A DNA stretch of 64,000 nt. It comes from UBA2040 sp041674745. GTDB lineage: Bacteria; Bacteroidota; Bacteroidia; Flavobacteriales_D; Crocinitomicaceae. Of this stretch, positions 35,179 through 44,779 are shown one piece after another. The stretch is from the NCBI GenBank assembly GCA_041674745.1, contig JBAYVD010000003.1:186001-250000 (forward strand), written 5' to 3'. The translations under genes and the position numbers were made by a program. Within the stretch, counting starts at the first letter, position 1, and each line of letters starts with the position of its first letter. Below the pieces are notes generated by a model. The model was given only the letters and a program-made list of their open reading frames with translations, was not told the DNA's origin and did no database searches.

Positions 35179-36416
35179 AAATTCAAATCGTATTCTTTAA
35201 TTTTTCGGTACAAAGTTCGTTCAGAAATACCCAGCTCTTCTGCGGCATATTTTCGTTTTCCTCTGTGTTTTTCCAACGCTTTTTTGATCAGTTCTTTTTC
35301 ACGATCTTCCAGAGACAAAGATTCCTCAACTTCTTCATGGCTTTCGTAATCTTCATCTATCGGTTGTGCGTAATGGAAATTGTTTTCTTCTTTTGGCAAT
35401 GCAGCTGGCAAGGCTCTTGTTGGTGTATGATCTGAAACATCGGAATACATGCGTTGCACCATAGCCGTTTGATCTTTCGTGAGCTGTATATCATCATTTT
35501 TGTTGACGATTTCCAAAACCAATTTTTTTAATTCATTCAAATCGCCTTTCATGTCGAACAAAAACTTGTACATCAATTCGCGTTCGGAAAAATTGTCCTC
35601 CGATTTACCATTGATTACAGCTGGACTCGTTGCATACGCTTCTGGAAGGAAAGAACGCAGTTTTAATGCATCAATTTCGCGATCTGTTTCAATCACTGAA
35701 ATTTGCTCTACAACGTTTTTCAATTGGCGAATATTTCCCGGCCAGTTGTAATTGTTCAGTAAATCAATCGAATCTGATGTCAAACGAATAGCCGGCATTC
35801 TGTATTTGTCTGCAAAGTCGGCTGAAAACTTTCGGAAAATTAAATGAATGTCTTCACTTCGCTCGCGCAAAGGCGGTAACGAAATTGGAACAATACTCAA
35901 TCGGTAAAACAAGTCTTCTCTAAATTTTCCATTCGCAATGGCACGCTGCATGTTTTCATTGGTTGCTGCGACCACGCGTACATTGGTTTTTATCACTTTA
36001 GAAGAACCTACACGGATAAATTCACCGGTTTCTAAAACCCGAAGTAAACGAACTTGTGTTTGCATCGGCAATTCAGCGACTTCGTCCAAGAAAATCGTTC
36101 CGCCATCGGCTACTTGAAAATACCCTTCTCGGCTACCACTTGCTCCAGTAAAGGAACCTTTTTCGTGGCCAAAAAGTTCCGAATCAATCGTTCCTTCGGG
36201 AATGGCGCCACAGTTTACAGCAATATATTCGCCGTGTTTTCGGCTACTCAAATGATGAATAACTTGGGGAATGATTTCTTTTCCCGTTCCGCTTTCACCA
36301 GTGACCAAAACGGAAATATCAGTCGGGGCTACTTGAGAGGCAATTTCCAAAGCACGATTGAGTAATGGAGAATTGCCTATGATGCCGAATCGTTGTTTTA
36401 TTTGAAGTAAATTCAT
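35175..36416 (-). CDS. Sigma-54-dependent transcriptional activator without sensory domain
   Basis: 413 residues. The AAA+ domain starts almost at once: Walker A GESGTGKE (40-47), the sigma-54-contacting GSFTGA (87-92), Walker B GGTIFLDEVAEL, and an arginine-finger region (REDLFYRLS). After a variable linker (about 280-370) the C-terminal Fis-type helix-turn-helix is KYAAEELGISERTLYRKIKEY. No N-terminal receiver, GAF or PAS domain is present, so control must come from partners or abundance. It binds DNA and remodels RNAP-sigma-54. It overlaps both miaB and lptE by 4 nt. The sigma-54-like promoter at 8398 is a possible target in this window. Confidence 0.93.
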   Translation of the reverse strand: MNLLQIKQRFGIIGNSPLLNRALEIASQVAPTDISVLVTGESGTGKEIIPQVIHHLSSRKHGEYIAVNCGAIPEGTIDSELFGHEKGSFTGASGSREGYFQVADGGTIFLDEVAELPMQTQVRLLRVLETGEFIRVGSSKVIKTNVRVVAATNENMQRAIANGKFREDLFYRLSIVPISLPPLRERSEDIHLIFRKFSADFADKYRMPAIRLTSDSIDLLNNYNWPGNIRQLKNVVEQISVIETDREIDALKLRSFLPEAYATSPAVINGKSEDNFSERELMYKFLFDMKGDLNELKKLVLEIVNKNDDIQLTKDQTAMVQRMYSDVSDHTPTRALPAALPKEENNFHYAQPIDEDYESHEEVEESLSLEDREKELIKKALEKHRGKRKYAAEELGISERTLYRKIKEYDLNL

Positions 36417-37891
36417 GCTAATTCAATGTATTGAATGGGATGAGGTGGAATCAATTCGATGACTTCGCCCAACAAAGTTGCAGAAGTGCAAGAAGTGATT
36501 TTAACTTTCACGTATTGCCCTTTTTTATAAGTTCCTTTTGGGAAGACAACCTTGCTATTTCGTTCGTCTCTGCCCGAAAGATGATCTTCAGACCTTTTAG
36601 AATCTCCTTCAATTAATACAATGGAAATTGTTCCAATTCTCGCTTGATTGTTGATGAGTGAATGTTCACGTTGTTTGTCGATGATTTCGATCAAACGTTT
36701 TCCTTTCAATTCTTCTGGTACGTCGTCTTCAAATTTGCGCTCTGCCAATGTTTTAGGACGTTCAGAATAGGTGTACATGTATGCATAGCTGAATTTCACT
36801 TCTTCCATCAAGCTGAGCGTTTCTTGGTGTTCTTCCTCTGTTTCACCGCAAAATCCTGCGATGATATCCGTGGAAATAGCATAATTTGGAATAATGCGTT
36901 GAATGGCTGCAATTCGGTTGAAATACCACTCCCGCGAATACCCTCGATTCATCCGTTGCAACATGGCTGTGCTTCCACTTTGAACAGGAAGATGAATGTA
37001 AGGGGAAATATTTTCGTATTTGGCGATGGTTTCTAGCACATCATCCGTCATGTCTTTTGGATGAGAAGTGGAAAAGCGCACGCGTAAATCAGGCGAGATG
37101 TGTGCAACCATTTCCATCAATTGCGCAAAATTGGTCGTCGGAATTTGTTCATCTCGGATTTCTCCTTTTGCCGATAAATTGAAACGATACGAATCCACAT
37201 TTTGACCTAAAAGAACGACTTCTCGGTAACCGGCATTAAAAAGTTGAATACATTCTCTTACAATCGTTTGAGGATCTCTTGACCGCTCTCGACCACGTGT
37301 AAAAGGAACAACACAGAAAGAACACATGTTGTCGCAACCACGGGTAATGCTCACAAAAGCACTAACGCCTCCTTTGTCCAAACGGACAGGAGAAATATCA
37401 GCATAGGTTTCTTCACGGGAAAGCAAAACATTCACTGCTTTTTGTCCCGTTCCAACTTCTTCAATCAAATTGGGCAAATCACGGTAGGAATCGGGGCCAG
37501 CAACTATGTCCACCAATTTTTCTTCTTCTAGCAAGTCTTTTTTCAAACGTTCCGCCATGCAACCCAAAATGCCAACAATCAATTCTGGATTGCTAACTTT
37601 CAATTTCTTGAATTCTGTCAAACGTTTACGAACGCGTTGTTCGGCATTGTCACGAATGGAACAGGTATTCACGAAAATAACATCCGCTTCTTCGCTGTTT
37701 TCAGTCGTTGAATAGCCGTCTTGTGCCAAAATAGAAGCAACTACTTCGCTGTCGGCAAAATTCATTGCACAACCATAACTCTCAAGAAATAATTTCTTTG
37801 TGCCAACTTTCGGTAGGTCTTTGAGTACCAAAGTTTCACCTTGACGACTTTCGTCCATTGTTTTATCAAAAGTATTTTCTCTTGAACTCAT
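36413..37891 (-). CDS. miaB: tRNA-2-methylthio-N6-dimethylallyladenosine synthase
   Basis: About 492 residues from the ATG at 37891, chosen because a promoter box covers the alternative TTG start at 37912. A radical-SAM methylthiotransferase modifying A37 of tRNAs that read UNN codons. The N-terminal cluster cysteines are in ESYGCAMN, NTCSIRD and LGCMAER; the radical SAM triad is RGCDNMCSFC; a TRAM domain lies at the C-terminus (residues about 400-470). It is first in the run miaB, activator, lptE, TPR-like, secG. Confidence 0.96.
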   Translation of the reverse strand: MSSRENTFDKTMDESRQGETLVLKDLPKVGTKKLFLESYGCAMNFADSEVVASILAQDGYSTTENSEEADVIFVNTCSIRDNAEQRVRKRLTEFKKLKVSNPELIVGILGCMAERLKKDLLEEEKLVDIVAGPDSYRDLPNLIEEVGTGQKAVNVLLSREETYADISPVRLDKGGVSAFVSITRGCDNMCSFCVVPFTRGRERSRDPQTIVRECIQLFNAGYREVVLLGQNVDSYRFNLSAKGEIRDEQIPTTNFAQLMEMVAHISPDLRVRFSTSHPKDMTDDVLETIAKYENISPYIHLPVQSGSTAMLQRMNRGYSREWYFNRIAAIQRIIPNYAISTDIIAGFCGETEEEHQETLSLMEEVKFSYAYMYTYSERPKTLAERKFEDDVPEELKGKRLIEIIDKQREHSLINNQARIGTISIVLIEGDSKRSEDHLSGRDERNSKVVFPKGTYKKGQYVKVKITSCTSATLLGEVIELIPPHPIQYIELA

Positions 37892-37909
37892 GTTAATTTT
37901 TTCGTTGCC

Positions 37910-37940
37910 CAAAGGTAAGATTAATTCAGAACTATGTCAA
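37910..37940 (-). promoter_or_regulatory. Housekeeping promoter for the miaB run
   Basis: On the minus strand TTG (37940-37938), 20-nt spacer, TACCTTTG (37917-37910). Expected start is about 37906. The 37892-38204 gap, about 313 nt, otherwise holds only this promoter and the topA promoter. Confidence 0.7.
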
Positions 37941-38132
37941 AATGGCAGTAAAAAACGACAAGATTTTAAGATTTTTTGGAAAGTCCGCGTGTTTTGGGTT
38001 GAAATCTACAATTGAAAAAGGTCGCAACTAAAAATCACGGTTCCTTTTTTAGTTCAATATTGTCTCCTTGAAAAAAAGATAAAAAAACTTACGTAGTAAT
38101 AGCCCAAAATCTGAGGCGTTTTAATCAGATAC

Positions 38133-38164
38133 TTGCAAATTCATTTTTTATGCACTTATATTTG
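38133..38164 (+). promoter_or_regulatory. Housekeeping promoter for topA
   Basis: TTG at 38133-38135, 21-nt spacer, TATATTTG at 38157-38164; expected start about 38168, which excludes any topA start before 38205. Confidence 0.7.
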
Positions 38165-38204
38165 CAGTCAAATTTGGTTTCATCCAATTTCATTTATCAA
38201 CACT

Positions 38205-40721
38205 ATGGCAAAGAATTTAGTTATCGTCGAGTCACCAGCAAAAGCCAAAACAATCGAAGGATATTTGGGGAAAGACTTCACCGTAAAATCCAGTTTTGGT
38301 CACGTTAGAGACTTGGCTAAGAAAGGAGTAGCCATTGATGTTGAGAACAATTTCCATCCCAATTACGAAGTTTCGGCGGATAAAAAAGCAATTGTAGCTG
38401 AGTTGAAAAAATTGGCGAAAGCGGCGGACGTGGTCTGGCTAGCGACGGATGAGGACCGCGAAGGAGAAGCAATTTCGTGGCACTTGTATGAAACTTTGGA
38501 CTTGAAAAAGAAAGAAACCAAAAGAATTACCTTCAACGAAATCACTAAAACCGCTATTCAAGCTGCGATTTTAAAACCAAGAAATATCAACCAAGAATTG
38601 GTGAATGCACAACAAGCGAGACGTGTTTTGGATCGTTTGGTGGGGTTTGAATTGTCGCCTGTTTTGTGGAAAAAAGTTCGACCAAGTTTGTCTGCGGGCC
38701 GAGTTCAATCGGTAGCGGTTCGATTAATTGTTGAACGCGAAAAGGAAATAATTGCCTTTAAAAATTCTACTTTCTTTCGTTTGAACGGAAGTTTCTTGAA
38801 AGGGAAGGAGCGAATCGGGGCAGAGTTGAATAAGCAATTTGAAAATGAAGAGCAAGTAAATACCTTTCTAGAGAAAGCAAGAAAAGTGGATTTCGAAGTG
38901 CAGGACGTAACGATGAAACCGGCAATCAAAAAACCAACAGCTCCGTTCACCACTTCCACGTTGCAACAAGAAGCCAGTTTGAAATTGGGATTCTCTGTTT
39001 CAAGAACAATGGGTGTTGCGCAACGTTTGTATGAAGCTGGGCAAATCACCTACATGAGAACGGATTCCACGAATTTGTCAGAAACGGCTCGTGAAGGCGC
39101 AAAGGAAGAAATCTTCAAAGCATACGGTTCTGAATACTCGAAACCGACAAAATACGCAACCAAAAATGCCAACGCACAAGAAGCGCATGAGGCCATTCGT
39201 CCGACAAATTTCGCAGCACACTCCATCTCTGGAGAAAGTGATGAAGAACGTTTGTATGAGTTGATTTGGAAACGGGCAATTTCTTCGCAAATGGCAGATG
39301 CGCAATTGGAAAGAACGACGATTAAAATTGGTCACAATTCATTGACAGAATATTTTCAAGCCAAAGGAGAAGTCATCAAATTTGATGGGTTTTTAAGAGT
39401 GTACCTTGAATCCAATGTGGATGAATTGGACGACGAAGATGAACAAGACGACAAAGAAGGACTTTTGCCAGCGGTAACGAAAGGAGAAGGGCTAGAACGC
39501 GAACGGATTCGTGCAACGCAGCGATTCACACGATCTGCACCTCGTTATGTAGAGGCTTCTTTGGTGAAAAAGTTAGAAGAATTAGGGATTGGGCGACCAT
39601 CCACCTATGCGCCAACGATTTCCACGATTCAAAAAAGAGGATATGTTGAAAAGAAAGAGCGCGATGGCGACATTCGACATTATACGATGATCACTTTGCA
39701 AAAAGATGACATCAAAAAAGAAGACAAAACAGAAGTTACTGGGAAAGAAAAAAACAAATTATCACCAACCGACATTGGTATTGTGGTAACGGATTTCTTG
39801 ACCGAGCATTTCGCACGAATTTTGGATTACCATTTCACGGCCAAAGTGGAAGAAGAATTTGATGAAATTGCCAAAGGCATGAAAGAGTGGACAACCATGA
39901 TTCATGACTTTTACACGCCTTTTCATGAAAATGTAGAGTATACTTTGGAGCATTCAGATCGCGCAAGTGGTGAAAGAGAATTGGGTATGCACCCCGATTC
40001 TGGAAAACGCATTATTGCGCGTATTGGGAAATTTGGACCGATGGTTCAAATTGGAGATGAACAAGTAGATGGCGAAAAACCACAATTTGCATCGTTGAAA
40101 TCAGACCAATCAATCAGCCAAATTACACTAGAAGATGCTTTAGAATTATTCCAGTTTCCAAAAAATCTTGGAAATTATAAAGGCGAAGAAGTAGTCGTTG
40201 CTTTGGGACGATTCGGTCCTTACGTCAAGTTCCAAGAGATGTTTGTATCGATTCCGAAGGAAGAAGAAATTGGCAGCATTGAAATTGAACGAGCGATAGA
40301 ATTGATCAATGAAAAACTAGCCGCGGACGCACCGGTTGCAGAATATGAAGGATTGCCCGTTCAAAAAGGATCTGGGCGTTTCGGGCCTTTTATTAAATGG
40401 AATGAACTTTTCATAAACGTGAGCAAAAAATACGATTTCGACCGACTTACGATTGCCGATATCACCGAGTTGATTGAAACGAAAAAGCACAAGGAAATTG
40501 ATAAAATGGTACACAATTGGGTAGCAGAAGGAATTTCGGTTCAAAAAGCACGTTGGGGACGATTTACGATTGTAAAAGGTAAAACGAAGATTGAGCTACC
40601 AAAAACAACCAATGCAGAAGCCTTAACCCTAGAAAAGGTAAAGGAAATGATTGAAGCGAAAAAGCCGAAGAAAAAACCAGTCGCAAAAAAAACAGCGGCT
40701 AAGAAAGTGGCCAAAAAGTAA
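38205..40721 (+). CDS. topA: DNA topoisomerase I (type IA)
   Basis: About 838 residues from the ATG at 38205. It relaxes negative supercoils. The Toprim domain opens with LVIVESPAKAKTIEGYLG and carries TDEDREGEAISWHL; the active tyrosine lies in QITYMRTDST. In place of the classic zinc ribbons, the C-terminus has repeated GRFGP elements (IGKFGPMVQIG, LGRFGPYVKF, SGRFGPFIKW) and a Lys/Ala-rich tail (KKPVAKKTAAKKVAKK) likely to bind DNA. It is followed, after about 87 nt, by the arginase-like gene. Confidence 0.97.
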   Translation: MAKNLVIVESPAKAKTIEGYLGKDFTVKSSFGHVRDLAKKGVAIDVENNFHPNYEVSADKKAIVAELKKLAKAADVVWLATDEDREGEAISWHLYETLDLKKKETKRITFNEITKTAIQAAILKPRNINQELVNAQQARRVLDRLVGFELSPVLWKKVRPSLSAGRVQSVAVRLIVEREKEIIAFKNSTFFRLNGSFLKGKERIGAELNKQFENEEQVNTFLEKARKVDFEVQDVTMKPAIKKPTAPFTTSTLQQEASLKLGFSVSRTMGVAQRLYEAGQITYMRTDSTNLSETAREGAKEEIFKAYGSEYSKPTKYATKNANAQEAHEAIRPTNFAAHSISGESDEERLYELIWKRAISSQMADAQLERTTIKIGHNSLTEYFQAKGEVIKFDGFLRVYLESNVDELDDEDEQDDKEGLLPAVTKGEGLERERIRATQRFTRSAPRYVEASLVKKLEELGIGRPSTYAPTISTIQKRGYVEKKERDGDIRHYTMITLQKDDIKKEDKTEVTGKEKNKLSPTDIGIVVTDFLTEHFARILDYHFTAKVEEEFDEIAKGMKEWTTMIHDFYTPFHENVEYTLEHSDRASGERELGMHPDSGKRIIARIGKFGPMVQIGDEQVDGEKPQFASLKSDQSISQITLEDALELFQFPKNLGNYKGEEVVVALGRFGPYVKFQEMFVSIPKEEEIGSIEIERAIELINEKLAADAPVAEYEGLPVQKGSGRFGPFIKWNELFINVSKKYDFDRLTIADITELIETKKHKEIDKMVHNWVAEGISVQKARWGRFTIVKGKTKIELPKTTNAEALTLEKVKEMIEAKKPKKKPVAKKTAAKKVAKK

Positions 40722-40808
40722 GTTATTCACGCAAGCGTCTTAATTCTTTCCTGCAGACTATTTCTTTCAAGTTGCTAATGCTCGTATTTTTACAGAAAAT
40801 AGGCGTAC

Positions 40809-41969
40809 ATGAAAGATCTTGAAATTTATTTCAAACCCATTGAATATCCTGCTGTTTTGCCCGAAAATTCGTTGGGTAAATCCATTCTGGTTCATACTGA
40901 ACTTTCCTTTCCAGAAATGGAAAAGGGTGGATTGGCAATCATGTATGTGCCAGAATTCCGAAACGGAAAAAAGAATTATCAAGGAAAAATAGACGATTCT
41001 TTCAGAGATTATTTTTACCAACTCTATGCTGGTTTTCAATGGAAAACACCTATTTATGACTTGGGACAATTGCTCCCAGGAGAAACGATAGAGGACACCT
41101 ATTTTGCTGTCTCCAATGTTTGCGCCGAGTTGGTCAAAAATGAGGTAATTCCAATTATTATAGGTGGTTCACAAGATTTGACATTTGGTATGTATAAGGG
41201 ATATGAGCAACTGGAACAGTTGGTCAATATCTGCGCTGTTGACGCCAAATTAGATATTGGTCGTCCAGAAGACGAACTCACGGCAAAGAGCTACATGAGT
41301 CATTTGTTGTTGCAGCGCCCTTGTTACCTATTTAATTTTGCCAATATTGGCTGTCAAGGCTTGTTCGCTAGCAAGGAAGAGTTGGAATTGTTTGAGAAAT
41401 TGTATTTTGATGTTTGCCGGTTGGGCGAATTCAATGCTGACTTCAAAAAGGCTGAACCCCATTTAAGAAATACGGATATTCTTTCGATTGATATGGAAAG
41501 TGTACGCGCCTCGGATTTCCCATCCCACGTACAAGATAATCCCAATGGTTTTTATGCGGATCAAATTTGTCAAATTGCCCGCTATGCTGGAATTAGTGAT
41601 AAATTGACCTCCGTCGGATTGTTCAATGTTCATCCGCAAGAGGACAGCGCCGCAGCTAATCATTTGTTAGCCCAAGTAATTTGGTATTTTATAGATGGCG
41701 TTTCTCAAAGAAAAGGTGATTTCCCAATTGGTTCTAAAAAGGATTACATTCGATTCTCAGTGCATTTGGATAACTTTTCAGAAGATGAATTGGTTTTTCT
41801 AAAGAGTAATAAATCTGAACGATGGTGGATGGAGGTTCCTTATCCTCCTCATGAAGGCCGTAAGTACAATCGGCATCACCTTGTTCCCTGTGATCACAGG
41901 GATTATGAGCTAGCAATGAAAAATGAAATTCCAGATTTGTGGTGGAAAACGTATCAAAAGCTAGGTTAA
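40809..41969 (+). CDS. Arginase/formimidoylglutamase-fold protein with altered metal site
   Basis: 386 residues. The ureohydrolase fold is recognisable by position of its signatures, but the metal ligands are changed. GGDHS is GGSQD (119-123, His to Gln), DAHxD is DAKLD (145-149, His to Lys) and SxDxD is SIDME (226-230, second Asp to Glu). Three canonical manganese ligands are therefore replaced. Databases often label such Bacteroidota proteins formimidoylglutamase; from the residues I think hydrolase activity is doubtful. It lies between topA and the T9SS locus on the same strand. A TATTTTTA near 40784 is a one-mismatch -7 box. Confidence 0.72.
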   Translation: MKDLEIYFKPIEYPAVLPENSLGKSILVHTELSFPEMEKGGLAIMYVPEFRNGKKNYQGKIDDSFRDYFYQLYAGFQWKTPIYDLGQLLPGETIEDTYFAVSNVCAELVKNEVIPIIIGGSQDLTFGMYKGYEQLEQLVNICAVDAKLDIGRPEDELTAKSYMSHLLLQRPCYLFNFANIGCQGLFASKEELELFEKLYFDVCRLGEFNADFKKAEPHLRNTDILSIDMESVRASDFPSHVQDNPNGFYADQICQIARYAGISDKLTSVGLFNVHPQEDSAAANHLLAQVIWYFIDGVSQRKGDFPIGSKKDYIRFSVHLDNFSEDELVFLKSNKSERWWMEVPYPPHEGRKYNRHHLVPCDHRDYELAMKNEIPDLWWKTYQKLG

Positions 41970-42108
41970 TAATTTAACATAAATTTATTTTTCACTGAAA
42001 ATTGAATTCAAAATTTCATTTTTCAACTAATTTAAGTATTTTAGTCCCGTTGAAAAATGGGTTTTAGCCTGTTTTATATATTTAAAACACACCAATACAA
42101 CACTATAT

Positions 42109-43068
42109 ATGGTTAAAAAGAACTTTTTAAGCACACTTCTATTTGTATCTGTGGTCGTATCCGCAAGTGCACAGCAGGATAAGATTATTACTCATTTCAT
42201 TTATGATAAAATGAGCATTAATCCCGGCGAAACAGGAATTGATGAAGGAATCTGTGGAACTAGTGTTTATCGTAATCAATGGGACAAGGTGTCTGGTGCG
42301 CCAAACTCGGCCATTTTAAACGTTGAAGCGAACATTAATCGTTTTTTTCCAGGTGGAGTAGGTATTTCCTTTTTTCACGATGCCATTGGTTTTGTTCGCC
42401 AAAACAATGTCATGTTGAATTATGCTTATCCAGTTCATACTCGTTTCGGTACATTGGGAATTGGAGTAGGTGGTGGTTTGATTAATGTTGGTATGCAACC
42501 GGATTGGGTGCCGCCAACACAAGCTATTGATAAATCATTACCAGTTGGCTTTTCTAAATCAGGTTTGGATTTGAATTTTGGTTTGTATTGGAAAGGAACT
42601 GGAGGTTATTACGCTGGAATTTCTTCCACTCATTTGAGTGCTACGCGTTTGTCTGAAGCCTTTACTGTAGGTTCTGGAGCGACTGCTTTGAATGGTATTT
42701 CTACTTATAATTCTGCTCGTCATTACTATGCAATGGGTGGTTACACCTATCCATTAGGGCCTGGTAAATTAGATGCGAACGTGTTGGTAAGAACAGATTT
42801 TGTGAAATTATCAAGTGATATCAATGTTCGCTATTTGATGGGGAACAATACATTGAAATATTACGGAGGACTTACATACCGAACATCAGACGCACTTGCT
42901 GTTATGGTGGGAGGAACCATGAATAACTTTACATTGGGCTATTCATATGACTACACAATTGGAAAATTATCATCCATTTCACAGGGTACGCATGAAGTGC
43001 TTTTGAAATATTGTTATTATTTGCCGGATCCTAAAAAATCTCCGTCAAAACATCCACGTTGGTTGTAG
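42109..43068 (+). CDS. PorP/SprF-family T9SS outer-membrane protein
   Basis: 319 residues. A signal peptide ends near SASAQQD (residue 22). The conserved start ITHFIYDKMSINPGETGI and the GTSVYRNQWDKVSGAPNS stretch are typical of the PorP/SprF family, a 14-strand-like outer-membrane barrel that works with the T9SS and binds cargo or PG-associated PorE-like proteins. Its position directly upstream of gldK is as in other Bacteroidota. Upstream, 42077-42084 reads TATATTTA, a one-mismatch -7 box. It is likely the first gene of the T9SS operon. Confidence 0.9.
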   Translation: MVKKNFLSTLLFVSVVVSASAQQDKIITHFIYDKMSINPGETGIDEGICGTSVYRNQWDKVSGAPNSAILNVEANINRFFPGGVGISFFHDAIGFVRQNNVMLNYAYPVHTRFGTLGIGVGGGLINVGMQPDWVPPTQAIDKSLPVGFSKSGLDLNFGLYWKGTGGYYAGISSTHLSATRLSEAFTVGSGATALNGISTYNSARHYYAMGGYTYPLGPGKLDANVLVRTDFVKLSSDINVRYLMGNNTLKYYGGLTYRTSDALAVMVGGTMNNFTLGYSYDYTIGKLSSISQGTHEVLLKYCYYLPDPKKSPSKHPRWL

Positions 43069-43183
43069 ATTAAATTATTTTTATAAACTTTGTAACCATT
43101 TTGGATTAGGTTCCGTTATATCGATATTAGTAAAACCTGTAGATTGTTTGTCGGTATCTGGAAATTGTTAAATAAGAGGTAGA

Positions 43184-44740
43184 ATGAAAAGACTGTTGTT
43201 TTTAGTATTGGTTGGGTCTGTGGTCGGAGCATGTAGCTCTAGATCGGGTGACCTTACGGGTGTTCTTGGTAGACCAAATTACATTCCAGAGATTCCATAC
43301 GGTATGGTGTATGTGCCAGGCGGTTCCTACGCGATGGGCGAGAATGATCAAGATATGCCATTCTTGCATCAATCGAAGGCCAAAACCGTAACCATTAATG
43401 CATTTTACATGGATCAAACTGAAATCTCAAATAATGAGTATCGTCAGTTTGTGAATTGGGTTCGTGACTCAATTGCCATGGAGAAAGTGTATGCTGGCTT
43501 AGAAGATGATGACGATGCGAGTCGTTACATCAATTACGAAGATCAGTACTTCGATGAAGGCGGATTGGAGTATGTGGATTTTGACCCAGCAGAGAGAGAT
43601 GCGAATCGTGACAAAACGAATCCGATTTTCAATTTGAATTGGGATCGTCCAGTTGATTACGAAGATCAAGATTTAGTTCCTCTTTTGGCAGACATGTATT
43701 ACCCTCAACCGGAACGTTTTTATAGAAGACGTGAGATTGATACCCGTAAATTAATGTACCGTTATTTCTGGATTGATTTACGCGAAGCAGCAAAAAGAGG
43801 AAGAATCAATATCGTGCCTGATGGATATGATAATCAACAAAATCAAATTGTTGAAGAACATCGTCAATTGGAGACACCACCACATCCATTTACAACTGAA
43901 CCGCAAGGTCAAGACAAGGATATGGGCTATTTCAATAAAATAGGTCAAAACAATGCCATTCGTGGACATGAGAACCGTCAACGTTTTATCATTGATGAAA
44001 TTATCAATGTATACCCAGATACGTTGTGTTGGGTAAGAGACTTTACGTATTCCTTCCATGATCCTTTGTCGAATATGTATTTCTGGCACCCAGCTTATGA
44101 CAACTACCCAGTAGTTGGTGTAACGTGGCAACAAGCAAGAGCATTTTCAGTTTGGAGAACACAATTGATGAACAATTGGTTGATCGGAATGGGTGATTTG
44201 TTTATCAATGATTTCCGTTTACCGACAGAAGGCGAGTGGGAAAGAGGTTCTCGTGGTGATTTGGATTTATCTCCATATCCATGGGGTGGACCTTACATCC
44301 GTAACGAAGCGGGTTGTTTCTTGGGTAACTTCAAACCAATGCGTGGCCGTTACTTTGAAGATGGAGGTTTGCAAACAGTAAAAGTATTCTCTTACAACCC
44401 GAATGGTTGGGGATTGTATTGTATGGCAGGAAATGTTGCTGAGTGGTGTGAAACTGCCTATGATGAGTCCATGTATGAATTCTCAAATGATTTGAATACT
44501 GAACATAGATATGACGCGATGGACTGGGATCCACCATCAATGAAACGAAAAGTGACCAGAGGAGGTTCTTGGAAAGACATAGGTTACTATCTACACAATG
44601 GTACTCGTTCATATGAATACCAAGACACTGCAAAATCTTTCATTGGTTATCGTAATGTTGTTACTCACTTAGGTCGTGGTGGTCACGATTTCTCAAAAGA
44701 GGGGAATGAGGAAATACAAAGCGATATTCAATTGAAATAA
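43184..44740 (+). CDS. gldK: T9SS ring lipoprotein GldK
   Basis: 518 residues. Lipobox VVGACS (Cys17) anchors it in the outer membrane. The body is a formylglycine-generating-enzyme-like (SUMF1) fold: MVYVPGGSYAMGEND near the start, then FRLPTEGEWERGSRG, MAGNVAEWCE and RGGSWKD. GldK (PorK) and GldN (PorN) form the periplasmic ring attached to the outer membrane. The FGE fold is used structurally here, not for catalysis. Length is above the usual ~460 residues, owing to acidic inserts (EDDDDASRYINYEDQ). Confidence 0.95.
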   Translation: MKRLLFLVLVGSVVGACSSRSGDLTGVLGRPNYIPEIPYGMVYVPGGSYAMGENDQDMPFLHQSKAKTVTINAFYMDQTEISNNEYRQFVNWVRDSIAMEKVYAGLEDDDDASRYINYEDQYFDEGGLEYVDFDPAERDANRDKTNPIFNLNWDRPVDYEDQDLVPLLADMYYPQPERFYRRREIDTRKLMYRYFWIDLREAAKRGRINIVPDGYDNQQNQIVEEHRQLETPPHPFTTEPQGQDKDMGYFNKIGQNNAIRGHENRQRFIIDEIINVYPDTLCWVRDFTYSFHDPLSNMYFWHPAYDNYPVVGVTWQQARAFSVWRTQLMNNWLIGMGDLFINDFRLPTEGEWERGSRGDLDLSPYPWGGPYIRNEAGCFLGNFKPMRGRYFEDGGLQTVKVFSYNPNGWGLYCMAGNVAEWCETAYDESMYEFSNDLNTEHRYDAMDWDPPSMKRKVTRGGSWKDIGYYLHNGTRSYEYQDTAKSFIGYRNVVTHLGRGGHDFSKEGNEEIQSDIQLK

Positions 44741-44779
44741 CAAATAAAACTTAAATTAAAACCTTAAAAACAAAACATT

